Source: CAVAWX01 sp963614215 (GTDB taxonomy: Bacteria; Actinomycetota; Coriobacteriia; Coriobacteriales; QAMH01). From it: a stretch of 47,048 nt of DNA. Both the position numbers and the translations under genes were made by a program. Shown in pieces: positions 10,101 through 17,431 of the stretch. Numbering within the stretch: the stretch's first letter is position 1; the number at the start of each line of letters is the position of its first letter. The stretch is from positions 1 through 47,048 of the forward strand of contig CAVECB010000012.1 of assembly GCA_963614215.1 (NCBI GenBank). Reading direction: 5' to 3'. The notes under the pieces were generated by a model that was not told where the DNA came from, did no database searches, and saw nothing but the letters and a program-made list of their open reading frames with translations.

Positions 10101-11577
10101 GGACGTGCAGTTCATGGACGGCGATGCGGTGTATGCCGCCACCGACGCGCCCGTGGCCACGGGCAAGCTCTTAAACGATGTGCTCTCCGAGTGTGGCAAA
10201 AAGGCTCCGACGGCCGCGGACAGCACGCGCTCTTTTCTCGGCTGGTCCAAGACGAAGGGCGCGACGACGCCGGACGTGGAGAAGGCGAACAGCGCAAAGC
10301 TTTCCACCCTCGTGGATTCGGATAGCGATACCGTCGTGCTCTACGCGGTCTACGGCAAGGCTCAGCCGGCAAGCGTCGAGTTCTACGACGCCGAGGCCTT
10401 CCCCAACAACATGGGCAAGGACACCCTGCTGTACACCCTGTCTGTGGAGCAGGGACAAAGCATCGACGAGGCGTTTGCCGCTGCAAAGAAAAGCGTGCCC
10501 GTCCCCACGAAGGGCGGCAAGTACTTCGCAGGCTGGGTTGATGCCTCGGGCAACGCCGTGTCGTTTGCCGATGCGGTGAAGGCGAACATGAAGCTGTTTG
10601 CCACCTACAAAGATGTGACGGTGCTCTACGGAGGCGACGCGGCCGACAACTTCACCCTCGACCTCTCCGGGCTGCTTGTCGGCGAAAAGGGCATCGAAAA
10701 GGCGGAGAAAGTGGTCGTGTCCATCGAGCGCGTGACGGCCGCCGACAGGGCGCTTTCCAGCTTCGTAGCAGGCGGCCTTTCCTACAGTCCGATGCTCAAC
10801 GCCGCCCTGAAGAGCTCCGTCTATTCTTTGCGCCTCTACTATGTGAAAAACGGCAAGGTCTGCGATATCGAGAGCGGGTTTGGCAAGATGGGGGTGAAGG
10901 CGAAGGTCCCGACATCCTTCCAAAGTTCCAAGACCCGTGCGTTTTGGGTGGGCGGCGACGGGATAGCCTACACAAAGGTCTCGCAAAACAGCGCGCAGAT
11001 CGCCTTTGCCGTGCAGCATCTGGGATATGTCGAGGACGGCTACGGCAACCTCGTTATCGGCATCGCCGCCAACAGCTCCGAGAGCAAAAAGCTCGTCCCG
11101 AGCATCATCGACGCAGGTGACGCGACGGATGCAGACGACACGCAAGACGGTGAAAGCGGCGGCGCGGACACGGGCGACGAGGAGGAGAAAAGCGACCTGA
11201 CGCCTTCTACGCCCACCCTACCGGCAAGCACCCTGCCGGGCGGCGGAGCGCTTCCCGCCATCGCGGGTGCCTCCCTCGCCCCCGTAAGTGCTGCTCTCGC
11301 CCCGGCGCTTGCCGCCGGAGCGGAAGGTGCCCAGGCGCTCGCAAACGCCGCCGCAGACGCGCTCGGAGCCGAGGCGGCGTCTGGGCAATCCCTTAGCGAG
11401 GTGGAGTCGCAGGTAGACGTGGGCCAAGACGGCAACATGGCCGGACTGGCCATCATAGCTGCGGCGTTTGCCGCCCTGCTCGCGCGTTTGGCCTTCTTCC
11501 TCGTCGGGCGCCGCAAGAAAGACGACGAGGCGGCAGACGAGGCACCCATGCCCGTCGAGGAGACCGTGCACTTCTGA
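4105..11577 (+). CDS. Giant membrane-anchored surface protein with beta-helix-like and InlB-like repeats
   Basis: This protein has 2490 residues, a GTG start and GAGG upstream; an ATG at 4103 is followed directly by a stop. Residues 1-37 form a signal peptide (AQRAGK, then a hydrophobic core, ending PALAA). Residues of about 90-1480 contain repeated segments typical of right-handed beta-helix proteins, in which a phrase such as DGDTLVLLAD (about 890) or DGDTVELAAD (about 1275) precedes a conserved N-G-K or C-G-H strand turn. Residues of about 1765-2165 carry several InlB B-repeat-like units (FAGWC, FAGWTD, FLGWSK, FAGWVD followed by LYAVY or FATYK). A Pro/Ala-rich stalk, one membrane helix (about 2445-2468) and the RRKK stop-transfer tail end the protein; no clear LPXTG motif is seen. 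It overlaps the permease gene by one base (TGATG), so the two are translationally coupled, which ties this surface protein to the importer. Its binding partner is unknown. Confidence 0.85.
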   Translation: MTTHGNHTAQRAGKLMAGALAVSLATSGTPLAPALAATLAEEAQAAGETEAVESDEDARASSFSDELNKTGETDGADGTDLAIRDIADKWGAGSCTLREAGTYVLSRDIANAGTLSIEAPAGQTITLDLQGHSVECAPDVKAAIELGNSKGKVVVTDSARAGALLGEKDGVEKAGNTARARLVVHAAPAQEQVAGISFAASEAQGETEPDSEQGASAAEVEISHVAIEVAATVDSDEGNDTQTESSADNQSAREQGGCVFGVRVKGADTTAGAQGEESMPHFTLSDCSVDVDGTPEAQAGEGGNDDTSEASPATKTACAIDVDGARLALYGEMACKAQGAEHALELHLAKADSLSLNQDIFLPETLRVEMDGACAGAVLARSADDSEIDAECAKKFESTDVTWKLAASEDRKSLVFASAHGTDGDTNTGASGHDGDAASEESAGSSKTAATDGSSRALELHAAGEDGAQAGLAAAADDSATAASGRIEAQNLLAAAATGTSLNELVSAWMANPDNGSDFTIDKGGVYRLDEDLATSCRIVVKAPGQNVVFKLGGHALSIDTQSIGYGIDIQSAAKVTIDGSGGEGSAIHFSGDPLLAAVRSAADALVVGDVDIEASSRQTRLSSLSGACIAVVAGTLEATRVKARLDQSNQSVVSNTSAQSFYGAPAAFSIGTDAGTATFFNCTAATIGSPCVAPGSSPDAEIGYAYALRAQTAAQVTVDGGSWSAQVANGTAVAASAKNLLVTGSEAAFSACGATRAACLESTAANGVKVDAKLSFSFAGPAEPALAAGFSTGVQGGFTFTGNADFPATGALVEAGGGQNLPDAVFAHTDGADAATLAAKLENALGETSGCDAGADGSDIVFFFDQTRAAAEVRTTAGQTTRYATLSQAIEAMQDGDTLVLLADVGDISFAKAGNARMAFTIDMNGKTAASLAHSSACALSVVSSAGRGRIEAAPKTGAAVSLSTGATLVLSGIDVVNRQAASSACGIEATGAGTLELDDVNVEVSAQTGMARAIRLGSAQGSLATRGSSIKASTACPGVSVRGVQAAANTSCEISATNIEVQGASTSAIGIESSGAVLFAGKDVDSPAHLSVRTSQAASSVACIDLTRATAKAIVKDASFELFAGGTSTSSAVLMAGAQTASVAATWVLDGAVDFSGNAAAHISHTATPLRIGPAFRSAASITVASAQLSGKVFAQAASESDLALDGIGAAEASSSIESVASSFTPAGDYAGWTAQAEQDAGGTPSRLRWTRTAVAYVESGTQTQGYETLAEAFAVVTDGDTVELAADTEEKQQVSCDKQVVFDLCGHTARLSVAGAAGKNGAISYKGTKTFTIRDSAAGTGALEMELGANPETANSASGAYKGIAVTGGGRVVLDGATLRISYTGSTLASTAPTPTVQGVGIVSGSFSMEGASVLQVKASAGAGDFGANTATGIYTQSAADGSCVEVGKNARIEVDNAAAVSTSGSFQVLSPGASNSSAQPAYVVQVFPDTSSDFYREICEKFTEQARFDDAAEDGDYSSEIYYCTPLTLDDGTYVWAYSEPVDTAGRGHLASIVPTRFFVQCGKEVPTSAWGIQSADAFCGTVKVDGAVDANCAHGDAYALDAKGASTWEAGTNTLSESHGDEEHLLEGSRMDMRDYFDLGSRYTEPVYLPKNGAAQVARVRACTGSAARVDAKAKVAIGGVEVEESTEEAVDVKDDGIHGFGDEKRAQTWGAKTVAVAFDNVRDAAGNASRIEAATTAPYLSTLSEAGISLPTPADYTLDDGTVMRFAGWCAANNSDNYVYAADELADKVVLDGSISGASSGSVVFSAHYVPVGAGEHLVSFKVDATVLAYAVADGTRPSYAKVAGNTRAATPAKVDSETGCYYSFAGWTDAGGQTWWTLPAASVDAVYIAGFSTEQSLVSLTFTYRDANGVERSKSESVEFDTDVNARAAQLVQAGDVVKTPETVYTFTGFGPRKTDVEPYYQNGALPSMRTDSFWRYSNVYYAKYDSAARTVDVQFMDGDAVYAATDAPVATGKLLNDVLSECGKKAPTAADSTRSFLGWSKTKGATTPDVEKANSAKLSTLVDSDSDTVVLYAVYGKAQPASVEFYDAEAFPNNMGKDTLLYTLSVEQGQSIDEAFAAAKKSVPVPTKGGKYFAGWVDASGNAVSFADAVKANMKLFATYKDVTVLYGGDAADNFTLDLSGLLVGEKGIEKAEKVVVSIERVTAADRALSSFVAGGLSYSPMLNAALKSSVYSLRLYYVKNGKVCDIESGFGKMGVKAKVPTSFQSSKTRAFWVGGDGIAYTKVSQNSAQIAFAVQHLGYVEDGYGNLVIGIAANSSESKKLVPSIIDAGDATDADDTQDGESGGADTGDEEEKSDLTPSTPTLPASTLPGGGALPAIAGASLAPVSAALAPALAAGAEGAQALANAAADALGAEAASGQSLSEVESQVDVGQDGNMAGLAIIAAAFAALLARLAFFLVGRRKKDDEAADEAPMPVEETVHF

Positions 11578-12899
11578 TGGCCACCGAAAAGCATAGAAGG
11601 CGGCGGATGAAGCCAACCCCGCCACCCAACGAAACGGACATCAGCTTCGCGCAAGGAGCAGGCGACAACGCCTATGCCCGCGCGCGCGAGGCCGGCCACA
11701 AGGTGGACAGGCGCGCGCAGAAGATCTTCGTCATGGCCGTCGTCTTGCTCGCCGTCTTCGCGCTGGGCCTGATCGTCCCCAAGGACATGCTGAACAGCGC
11801 CCTGCACAACACGGGGTATGCGGGCGGCTACACCTTCTCGTGGTTCATCGACAGCCTTGGCGAAAACGTAAACGGCCTCGTGGCCTTTCTCACGGGCAAC
11901 GACAACGGTCCTGTCCCCTTCTCGAACACGGTCTTTCGCTACGTGGTCATCTGCCTGGCCGGCGCAGGGCTGGCTCTGTGCGGCGCGGTCTACCAGGGAG
12001 CCTTTCGCAATCCGCTGGTCTCGCCGTCCACCCTGGGCGTGATGAGCGGCGCATCGCTTGGCATGGTGCTGTGGGTGGTCTTCTTCATCCCCGACGAAGG
12101 CGACAGCGGCATCACCTGGGTGGAATCCCTCGTAAGCAGCTCGTCAGGTGCCACGGTCACAAACACCACAGCTACGACCGGAAGCGACCTGCTCTCCACC
12201 TACGGGCTTTCGCTCATCTCGTTTGCCAGCTGCATGGTCGTGGTCGTCCTCGTCTTGGCCACCATGCGCGCGCTCGGGCACTTCACCGCCTCGAACCTCA
12301 TGGTCGTCATCGTCGGCCAGGTCATAGGCGGGGTATGCGGAGCCGTCGTGAACACGGTGCGCTACTACTACATCGCGCTCGACCCCTACAGCACGAAAAG
12401 CCAGCTGCTCACCCAGCTGCAGATCGCGAGCTTCTATCGGACCTACGGTTGGCTCGACGTCACGGCGCTCGCTGTCTCTATAGCGGCCTGCGCGGGCGTG
12501 GTGCTCGTGTGGCGGCGGCGCATGATGCTGCTGTCGCTGGGCGAGGAAGAAGCGCGCGCCCTCGGCGTGCAGACGCGCCGTCTGCAGGTGGTGGTCGTGG
12601 CCGTGTGCACCCTGCTCACCGCCATCATCGTCTCCTTTGCCGGCACCATCGGCTTCGTGGGCTTTCTCATCCCGCATCTCTCGCGGCGGCTCGTAGGCCC
12701 GGATTTCGGCTACCTGCTGCCGGCAGCCATGGTGCTCGGCGCCGTCTTCGTGTTGGCCGCCTACATCCTCGTCTCAGCGCTTTTAGGCCCGGACTACGAG
12801 AGCATGAGCGGCATGTACATTTCCATCGGCGGCGCCGTGGTCTTCCTCGTCACGGCTTTGCGCAACCGCGGCAAAGGGGGTGAGCGGGGTGGCTTCTGA
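11577..12899 (+). CDS. FecCD-family ABC importer permease (first of two)
   Basis: This 440-residue integral membrane protein belongs to the BtuC/FecCD family, which moves siderophores, heme or cobalamin across the membrane. A cytoplasmic N-terminal extension of about 50 residues precedes the membrane segments. The family hallmark appears around residues 130-165 (GAVYQGAFRNPLVSPST, then GVMSGASLGM). The loop with SLGEEEARALGVQTRRL (about residue 320) is the coupling helix that contacts the ATPase, and GFVGFLIPHLSRRLVGPD is the conserved C-terminal motif. There is an extra extracytoplasmic stretch of about 40 residues rich in Ser/Thr. The start overlaps the surface-protein stop (TGATG) and the end overlaps the second permease. 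Substrate specificity cannot be read. Confidence 0.92.
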   Translation: MATEKHRRRRMKPTPPPNETDISFAQGAGDNAYARAREAGHKVDRRAQKIFVMAVVLLAVFALGLIVPKDMLNSALHNTGYAGGYTFSWFIDSLGENVNGLVAFLTGNDNGPVPFSNTVFRYVVICLAGAGLALCGAVYQGAFRNPLVSPSTLGVMSGASLGMVLWVVFFIPDEGDSGITWVESLVSSSSGATVTNTTATTGSDLLSTYGLSLISFASCMVVVVLVLATMRALGHFTASNLMVVIVGQVIGGVCGAVVNTVRYYYIALDPYSTKSQLLTQLQIASFYRTYGWLDVTALAVSIAACAGVVLVWRRRMMLLSLGEEEARALGVQTRRLQVVVVAVCTLLTAIIVSFAGTIGFVGFLIPHLSRRLVGPDFGYLLPAAMVLGAVFVLAAYILVSALLGPDYESMSGMYISIGGAVVFLVTALRNRGKGGERGGF

Positions 12900-14229
12900 G
12901 ACGCGCACGCAAGGGCAGACCGGCGCGGGGCGCGAGAGTGGCCGGCAAGGAGGCGGGGGCCAAAACCCGCAGGCCGCCCAGGTCCAATACACTGCCTCCG
13001 ACATCGCGCGCTTGCAAAACGGCTCGACGGTCTACCGCAGCCGACTCATGAACGTCGGCTCCATCGCCTCGACGTTGTCGATGAAAGAGACCGGCAAGCT
13101 GCGCCGCGCGGAGCGTGACCATGCGGCTGCCCGCACCGCCGTCTTCCTATTGGCCACGCTCGTGCTAGTTTTCTTCTCGCTGTGCTTCACCGGCGCCCAA
13201 GGGCAGTGGTACCCCTACTGCACCCCGTACGCCTTCTACACGCCCATCGAGGTGGGAAACGCCCTCTACCTGCACGCATGGGACGCGCTCGCGCAGGCCA
13301 CGCACGCCTTCGAGCCGCACACGAAGGCCTGGCTTGCCGCAAACTGCAGCTGCTACTGGGCCGTCTTCGAGCGCCTGCAGGTGGTGGGCGTGACCCTCAT
13401 ATGCGCCGCGCTTTTGAGCATCTCCGGCGCCCTATACCAAAACGTCTTTGCCAACCCGATTGCCGGTCCTGGCATGCTCGGCGCCTCCAGCGGCGTGAGC
13501 CTCGGCATGATGCTGCTCGTCGCGCTGTTCGGCTCCCAGGCCCTCAGCATGGTGCGCGAGCGCTACATCTTCTGCTATGGCCTGGGCGCGGCCATCCTCC
13601 TCGTCGTCATACTCGCGGGCAAAAAGCTCTCCGGGCGCGGCAAGCCCTTCGACATCGTCACCATGCTGCTCATCGGCTCTATACTCGGCCAGCTCATAGG
13701 CTTTGTCGTCTCGTACATGACGCTGTTTGTCATGGATGCCGACGACTACCAGGCATTTTTCACCCTGTCCCAGATACTCACCGTCGACACCTCGGCCATC
13801 TCCTGGCTCACGCTGGCGCTAGTCTCGCTTGCGGCCATCGTGCCCGTCTACTTGCTGCGTTTCCGCTTGAACGCCCTGTCGTTTACCGAAGAGGAGGCAA
13901 GGCCTCTCGGGGTGAACATGACGCGCCTGCGCGCCGTGGCCCTCGTCGCCGGTGCCATCATGATGCTCGCCGCTCAAATTCACACCGGCGCGGTCGGCAT
14001 GATCACCTTGCTCGCTCCCTTCATCGCTCGCAGCACCTTCGGCTGCGAAATGTCGCGCCAGCTGGCCGGCAGCGTGCTCGTCGGCATGCCGCTTTTGCTC
14101 GTATGCCGCGACATCACCGATTGCATCCCCTTCGTGGGCGACGGCATCGCGATTGGCTCGGTGGTCTCGGTGGTCGCGCTGCCCCTGTTCGTCTTGATCG
14201 TCGTGCGCGGCATGCGCGGATGGGAGTAG
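12880..14229 (+). CDS. FecCD-family ABC importer permease (second of two)
   Basis: This is a second BtuC/FecCD permease of up to 449 residues, so the channel is probably a heterodimer. GTG at 12880 is the longest start, but GTG at 12889 sits eight bases after AAAGGGGG and may be the real one. Either way it overlaps the preceding gene. The first 80-90 residues are hydrophilic and Gly/Gln-rich, which is unusual for the family. Family signatures include GALYQNVFANPIAGPGMLG followed by SSGVSLGM, the coupling-helix segment FTEEEARPLGVNMTRL and GMITLLAPFIARSTFG, a version of the usual GFVGLVVPH motif with the Pro-His changed. A stop at 14227 lies seven bases before the ATPase gene. Confidence 0.92.
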   Translation: MSGVASETRTQGQTGAGRESGRQGGGGQNPQAAQVQYTASDIARLQNGSTVYRSRLMNVGSIASTLSMKETGKLRRAERDHAAARTAVFLLATLVLVFFSLCFTGAQGQWYPYCTPYAFYTPIEVGNALYLHAWDALAQATHAFEPHTKAWLAANCSCYWAVFERLQVVGVTLICAALLSISGALYQNVFANPIAGPGMLGASSGVSLGMMLLVALFGSQALSMVRERYIFCYGLGAAILLVVILAGKKLSGRGKPFDIVTMLLIGSILGQLIGFVVSYMTLFVMDADDYQAFFTLSQILTVDTSAISWLTLALVSLAAIVPVYLLRFRLNALSFTEEEARPLGVNMTRLRAVALVAGAIMMLAAQIHTGAVGMITLLAPFIARSTFGCEMSRQLAGSVLVGMPLLLVCRDITDCIPFVGDGIAIGSVVSVVALPLFVLIVVRGMRGWE

Positions 14230-14236
14230 AAAAAAG

Positions 14237-15037
14237 ATGAAGCTGATAGTGAACAACGCCTCAATCGGCTACGACGCGGCCAAGCCTGTGCAGCGCCACG
14301 TGAGCTTTTCACTGTCCAGCGGCGAGGTCTGCTGCGTGCTCGGCCCCAACGGCTGCGGCAAGACGACGCTCGTGAAGACGATACTCGGGATGAGCCCGCT
14401 CTTCGACGGGTCCATTACCCTCGACGGCAGCGACGTCACACGTTGGAGCGCCGCGCGCCTGGCCGATTCGGTGGCCTACATCGCCCAAAAGCACGCGCAG
14501 AGTTTTCCTTTCCAGGTGAAAGACGTGGTGATGATGGGGCGCACCCACAAGATGCGTACCGCCTCCGGCCAGCCCGGGCGAAAAGACTACAACATCGTGG
14601 AAAACGCTTTGGAGGAGATGGGTATACGCCACCTGCGCGAGGCCTGCATAAACGACATCTCCGGCGGCGAGCTGCAGATGGTCATGTTCGCGCGGGCGCT
14701 GGCGCAAGAGCCGCAGATGCTCATTATGGACGAGCCGACGGCGGCGCTCGACTATGGCAACGCCGTGCGCGTCATCGAGAAGGTGCGCCACCTGCGCAAG
14801 CTGGGGTATGCCGTGCTCATGGTTACGCACAATCCCGACCACGCCTTCATGACCGGCGCGAGCGTGGCGCTGTTCATGAAGGGCAAGCCCATGAAGTTCG
14901 GCACGGCGTTTGCAACCATCACGCGCGAGAACATACAAGACGCCTACGGGGTGAACGTGAAGCTCGTCGAGTTCACCCACGACAACCAAGAAATCATGCG
15001 CACCTGCGCGCCCGAGTTCGGAGGAAAGGACGACTAG
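14237..15037 (+). CDS. ABC importer ATPase of FecE/BtuD type
   Basis: This 266-residue cytoplasmic ATPase powers the FecCD permeases encoded just before it. All motifs are present: Walker A GPNGCGKTT (about residue 35), Q-loop YIAQKHAQ (about 80), signature ISGGE (about 141), Walker B MLIMDEP (about 162) with D-loop ALD, and the switch histidine in VTHNPDH (about 196). The length is normal for the family. The ATG is preceded by GGGAG. MoxR starts two bases after its stop, so import and the MoxR-DUF58-DUF4129 module are very likely on one transcript. Confidence 0.95.
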   Translation: MKLIVNNASIGYDAAKPVQRHVSFSLSSGEVCCVLGPNGCGKTTLVKTILGMSPLFDGSITLDGSDVTRWSAARLADSVAYIAQKHAQSFPFQVKDVVMMGRTHKMRTASGQPGRKDYNIVENALEEMGIRHLREACINDISGGELQMVMFARALAQEPQMLIMDEPTAALDYGNAVRVIEKVRHLRKLGYAVLMVTHNPDHAFMTGASVALFMKGKPMKFGTAFATITRENIQDAYGVNVKLVEFTHDNQEIMRTCAPEFGGKDD

Positions 15038-15038
15038 G

Positions 15039-16028
15039 ATGATTCCAGAAGAGCAGGCAATGGTGGCGGCAGAGGCGCTCTCGCGCATCGCCGACAATAT
15101 CGAGACCGTCATCGTAGGCAAGCGCGAGGCCATCGAGCTCGTGCTCATGGCCTTCGTCGCAAGAGGGCACGTGCTGCTCGAGGACCTGCCGGGCACGGGC
15201 AAGACCTCGCTTGTGCGCGCGTTCGCGAAAAGCATCGACTGTGGCTTCAACCGCATGCAGTTCACCCCCGACGTCATGCCCTCGGACGTGACGGGCTTTT
15301 CCATCTACAACCAAAAGACGCGCGACTTCGAGTTTCGGCCGGGCGGTGTGATGAGCAACCTCGTCTTGATCGACGAAATCAACCGCGCAAGCGCCAAGAC
15401 CCAGGCGGCGCTGCTGGAGGCCATGGAGGAGCGCCAGGTGACGGTGGACGCGGCCACGCATCCGCTCGAAGAGCCCTTCATGGTGCTGGCCACGCAAAAC
15501 CCCATCGAGCAGTACGGCACCTATCCCCTGCCCGAGGCCCAGCTCGACCGCTTCCTCGTGAAGCTGTCCATGGGATACCCGCAGCCGGAAGAAGAGGTGC
15601 GCGTCATGCTGGAGAGCAAGGCGGCCAAGGCGGCGCTGCGGCCGGTGGTCTCGCGCCGCGATGCGCTAGCCTTATGCGACATGGCGGCCGAAGTGCACGT
15701 GTCCGAGGCCGTCGCGCGCTATGCCGTGCAGATAGTGTGCGCGACGCGCTCGACGGGCGAGTGCAGCTGCGGCGCCTCCCCGCGCGGCTCGATTGCGCTC
15801 GTGGAACTGGCACGTGCAAACGCCTTGATGCGCGGGCGCAGCTACGTGCTGCCCGACGACGTGAAGTATCTCGCGCCCTACGTGCTCGCGCACCGCATGA
15901 TCTTGACCCACGAGGCCAAGGTGGCCGGGCGCACGGGTGCCTCTGTCATAGCCACCATCCTCGACTCAGTGGCCGTGCCCACAATAGGCGAAGACGAGCT
16001 GGCTGGGTCGCGCGGGATGCGGCGCTAG
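15039..16028 (+). CDS. MoxR-family AAA+ ATPase
   Basis: This 329-residue AAA+ ATPase of the MoxR class is a chaperone-like protein that usually acts with DUF58 or VWA partners. Walker A is in LPGTGKTSL (about residue 50) and Walker B in NLVLIDEINRA (about 108). ATQNPIEQYGTYPLPEAQLDRF contains the MoxR sensor region with the arginine finger neighbourhood. GGAGGAAAGG lies just upstream and the start follows the ATPase stop by one base. The next two genes (DUF58, DUF4129) are its classical partners, implicated in many bacteria in envelope protein maturation or stress. Its presence in an importer/surface-protein operon suggests a role in assembling those envelope proteins. Confidence 0.95.
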   Translation: MIPEEQAMVAAEALSRIADNIETVIVGKREAIELVLMAFVARGHVLLEDLPGTGKTSLVRAFAKSIDCGFNRMQFTPDVMPSDVTGFSIYNQKTRDFEFRPGGVMSNLVLIDEINRASAKTQAALLEAMEERQVTVDAATHPLEEPFMVLATQNPIEQYGTYPLPEAQLDRFLVKLSMGYPQPEEEVRVMLESKAAKAALRPVVSRRDALALCDMAAEVHVSEAVARYAVQIVCATRSTGECSCGASPRGSIALVELARANALMRGRSYVLPDDVKYLAPYVLAHRMILTHEAKVAGRTGASVIATILDSVAVPTIGEDELAGSRGMRR

Positions 16029-16081
16029 GGCGCGCGGCAAAAGCAAGGACACGCGGATTTGAGGCGCGGGTAAACGGCAGC

Positions 16082-17431
16082 ATGGACATCAAGAAAACAC
16101 GCGAGGGCTTTGCCGACGCGCGCGCGAAACGGCAGCGCGCCCGGGAGCTGCGCCGCGCGGGCAAGCGGGACAAGAAGGCAGCACGACGCAGGAGGGTGGG
16201 ACGTGCGATCGCCTGCGTCTGCGCGCTTGCGCTCTTTTCCTTTCTCGCCTACATAGTGGGCGATTCCGACTACCGCGCCTGCATCGTCGGCTGGGCGCCG
16301 GTACTTATGCTCGCATGCGCCATCGTGTTTTCCTTTATCTACGTGCAGGTGCTCGCGCACGGCCTGACCTTCGAGGAAAACGGCAGCTTCCACGATTGCG
16401 CGCGCGGCGAATCCCTGCCCTTTTCCATCTCCTTTTCCAACTCGACCATCCTCTTCGCCTTCAAGGTTGAGGCGGTCTTTTTCATCTCGGACATGTTCGA
16501 CACGACCACGAGCCGCGTGCCCCGCACGCTCTCGCTGTCGCCGCGCGAGACGGTCTCCCTCGACTTCTCCACCCGCTTTTCCCACATAGGCAGCTACGAG
16601 GTGGGGCTGGAAAAGGTGGTGGTCAGCGATTTCCTCGGGCTGTTTTCCAAGACCCTGCCCCACAAGCGCGTGCACCCCGTGCTCGTCACGCCGAAACTGC
16701 GCGAAATAGGCGGCATCGATTTTTCTAGCGACGCCGAGACGGAGTCCACCTCGGCGGCCAAATCCGTCATCGCCGACTCCATGGACTACGCCTACGTGCG
16801 CGACTACGTGCCGGGCGACCCGCTGAAGACCATCCACTGGAAGCTGTCCTCGCGAAACCCCCAGGGCGCCTACTACACGCGCCTCTTCGAGCGCTACACC
16901 ATGCCGGGCGTGGCCGTCGTGCTCGATTTCACCGCCCCAAAAGGTGCTGACGAGGCGGCATTTCCCCAGCTCTTCGACACGATTGTCGAGTCGGGGCTGT
17001 CCATTGCGCGCTATGCCAGGCGCCGCGGCTTTACCACGCGCATCACCTTTCACGACCGCGACGGACAGATGCAGGTGCTGGCCGGCCAGGAGCAAGACGA
17101 TCTGTGCGCGCTCGTGGAGCAGATGCCCGCCTTGCGCGCAGGAGCGTCTGAAGGCGAGACGGCGGCAGACATCGTGCGCTCGGCGGCCAGCGCGCGCGAC
17201 GGGGAGAACAACATCGTCGTATGCTCGGCGGACACGGGCGCCGAGCTGGTCTCGGCCGTGCTCGAGGCGCGAGCGCGGCGGCGCTTTCCCCTCCTCGTCG
17301 CGGCCGTGCCCACCGAGCTCGTGGACGCCGACCTCGTGCGCTACACCAAACCGCTCAGGCAGCTTGACGCCGCCGAGGTGCCCTACATGGCGATTAAAGA
17401 TGCCGCCGAGCTTGAAGGGGCGGCTCTGTGA
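16082..17431 (+). CDS. DUF58 family membrane-associated protein
   Basis: This protein has 449 residues if translation starts at ATG 16082 (MDIKKTREGF). The reading frame stays open much further upstream, but that part is antisense-like Arg-rich sequence overlapping moxR. The ribosome binding site is weak. After a basic N-terminus, two membrane segments lie at about 40-60 and 68-90. The DUF58 signature YAYVRDYVPGDPLKTIHWK is at about 236-254, followed by the VWA-like domain (VAVVLDFTAP, residues 275 to the end). DUF58 proteins are the usual partners of MoxR ATPases. The stop overlaps the start of the next gene (TGATG). Confidence 0.9.
   Translation: MDIKKTREGFADARAKRQRARELRRAGKRDKKAARRRRVGRAIACVCALALFSFLAYIVGDSDYRACIVGWAPVLMLACAIVFSFIYVQVLAHGLTFEENGSFHDCARGESLPFSISFSNSTILFAFKVEAVFFISDMFDTTTSRVPRTLSLSPRETVSLDFSTRFSHIGSYEVGLEKVVVSDFLGLFSKTLPHKRVHPVLVTPKLREIGGIDFSSDAETESTSAAKSVIADSMDYAYVRDYVPGDPLKTIHWKLSSRNPQGAYYTRLFERYTMPGVAVVLDFTAPKGADEAAFPQLFDTIVESGLSIARYARRRGFTTRITFHDRDGQMQVLAGQEQDDLCALVEQMPALRAGASEGETAADIVRSAASARDGENNIVVCSADTGAELVSAVLEARARRRFPLLVAAVPTELVDADLVRYTKPLRQLDAAEVPYMAIKDAAELEGAAL

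Noticed and set aside
15674..16081. Upstream extension of the DUF58 frame
   Set aside because: The extra 136 residues overlap moxR in another frame, are Arg-rich and have no family similarity; the ATG at 16082 gives a normal-length protein.
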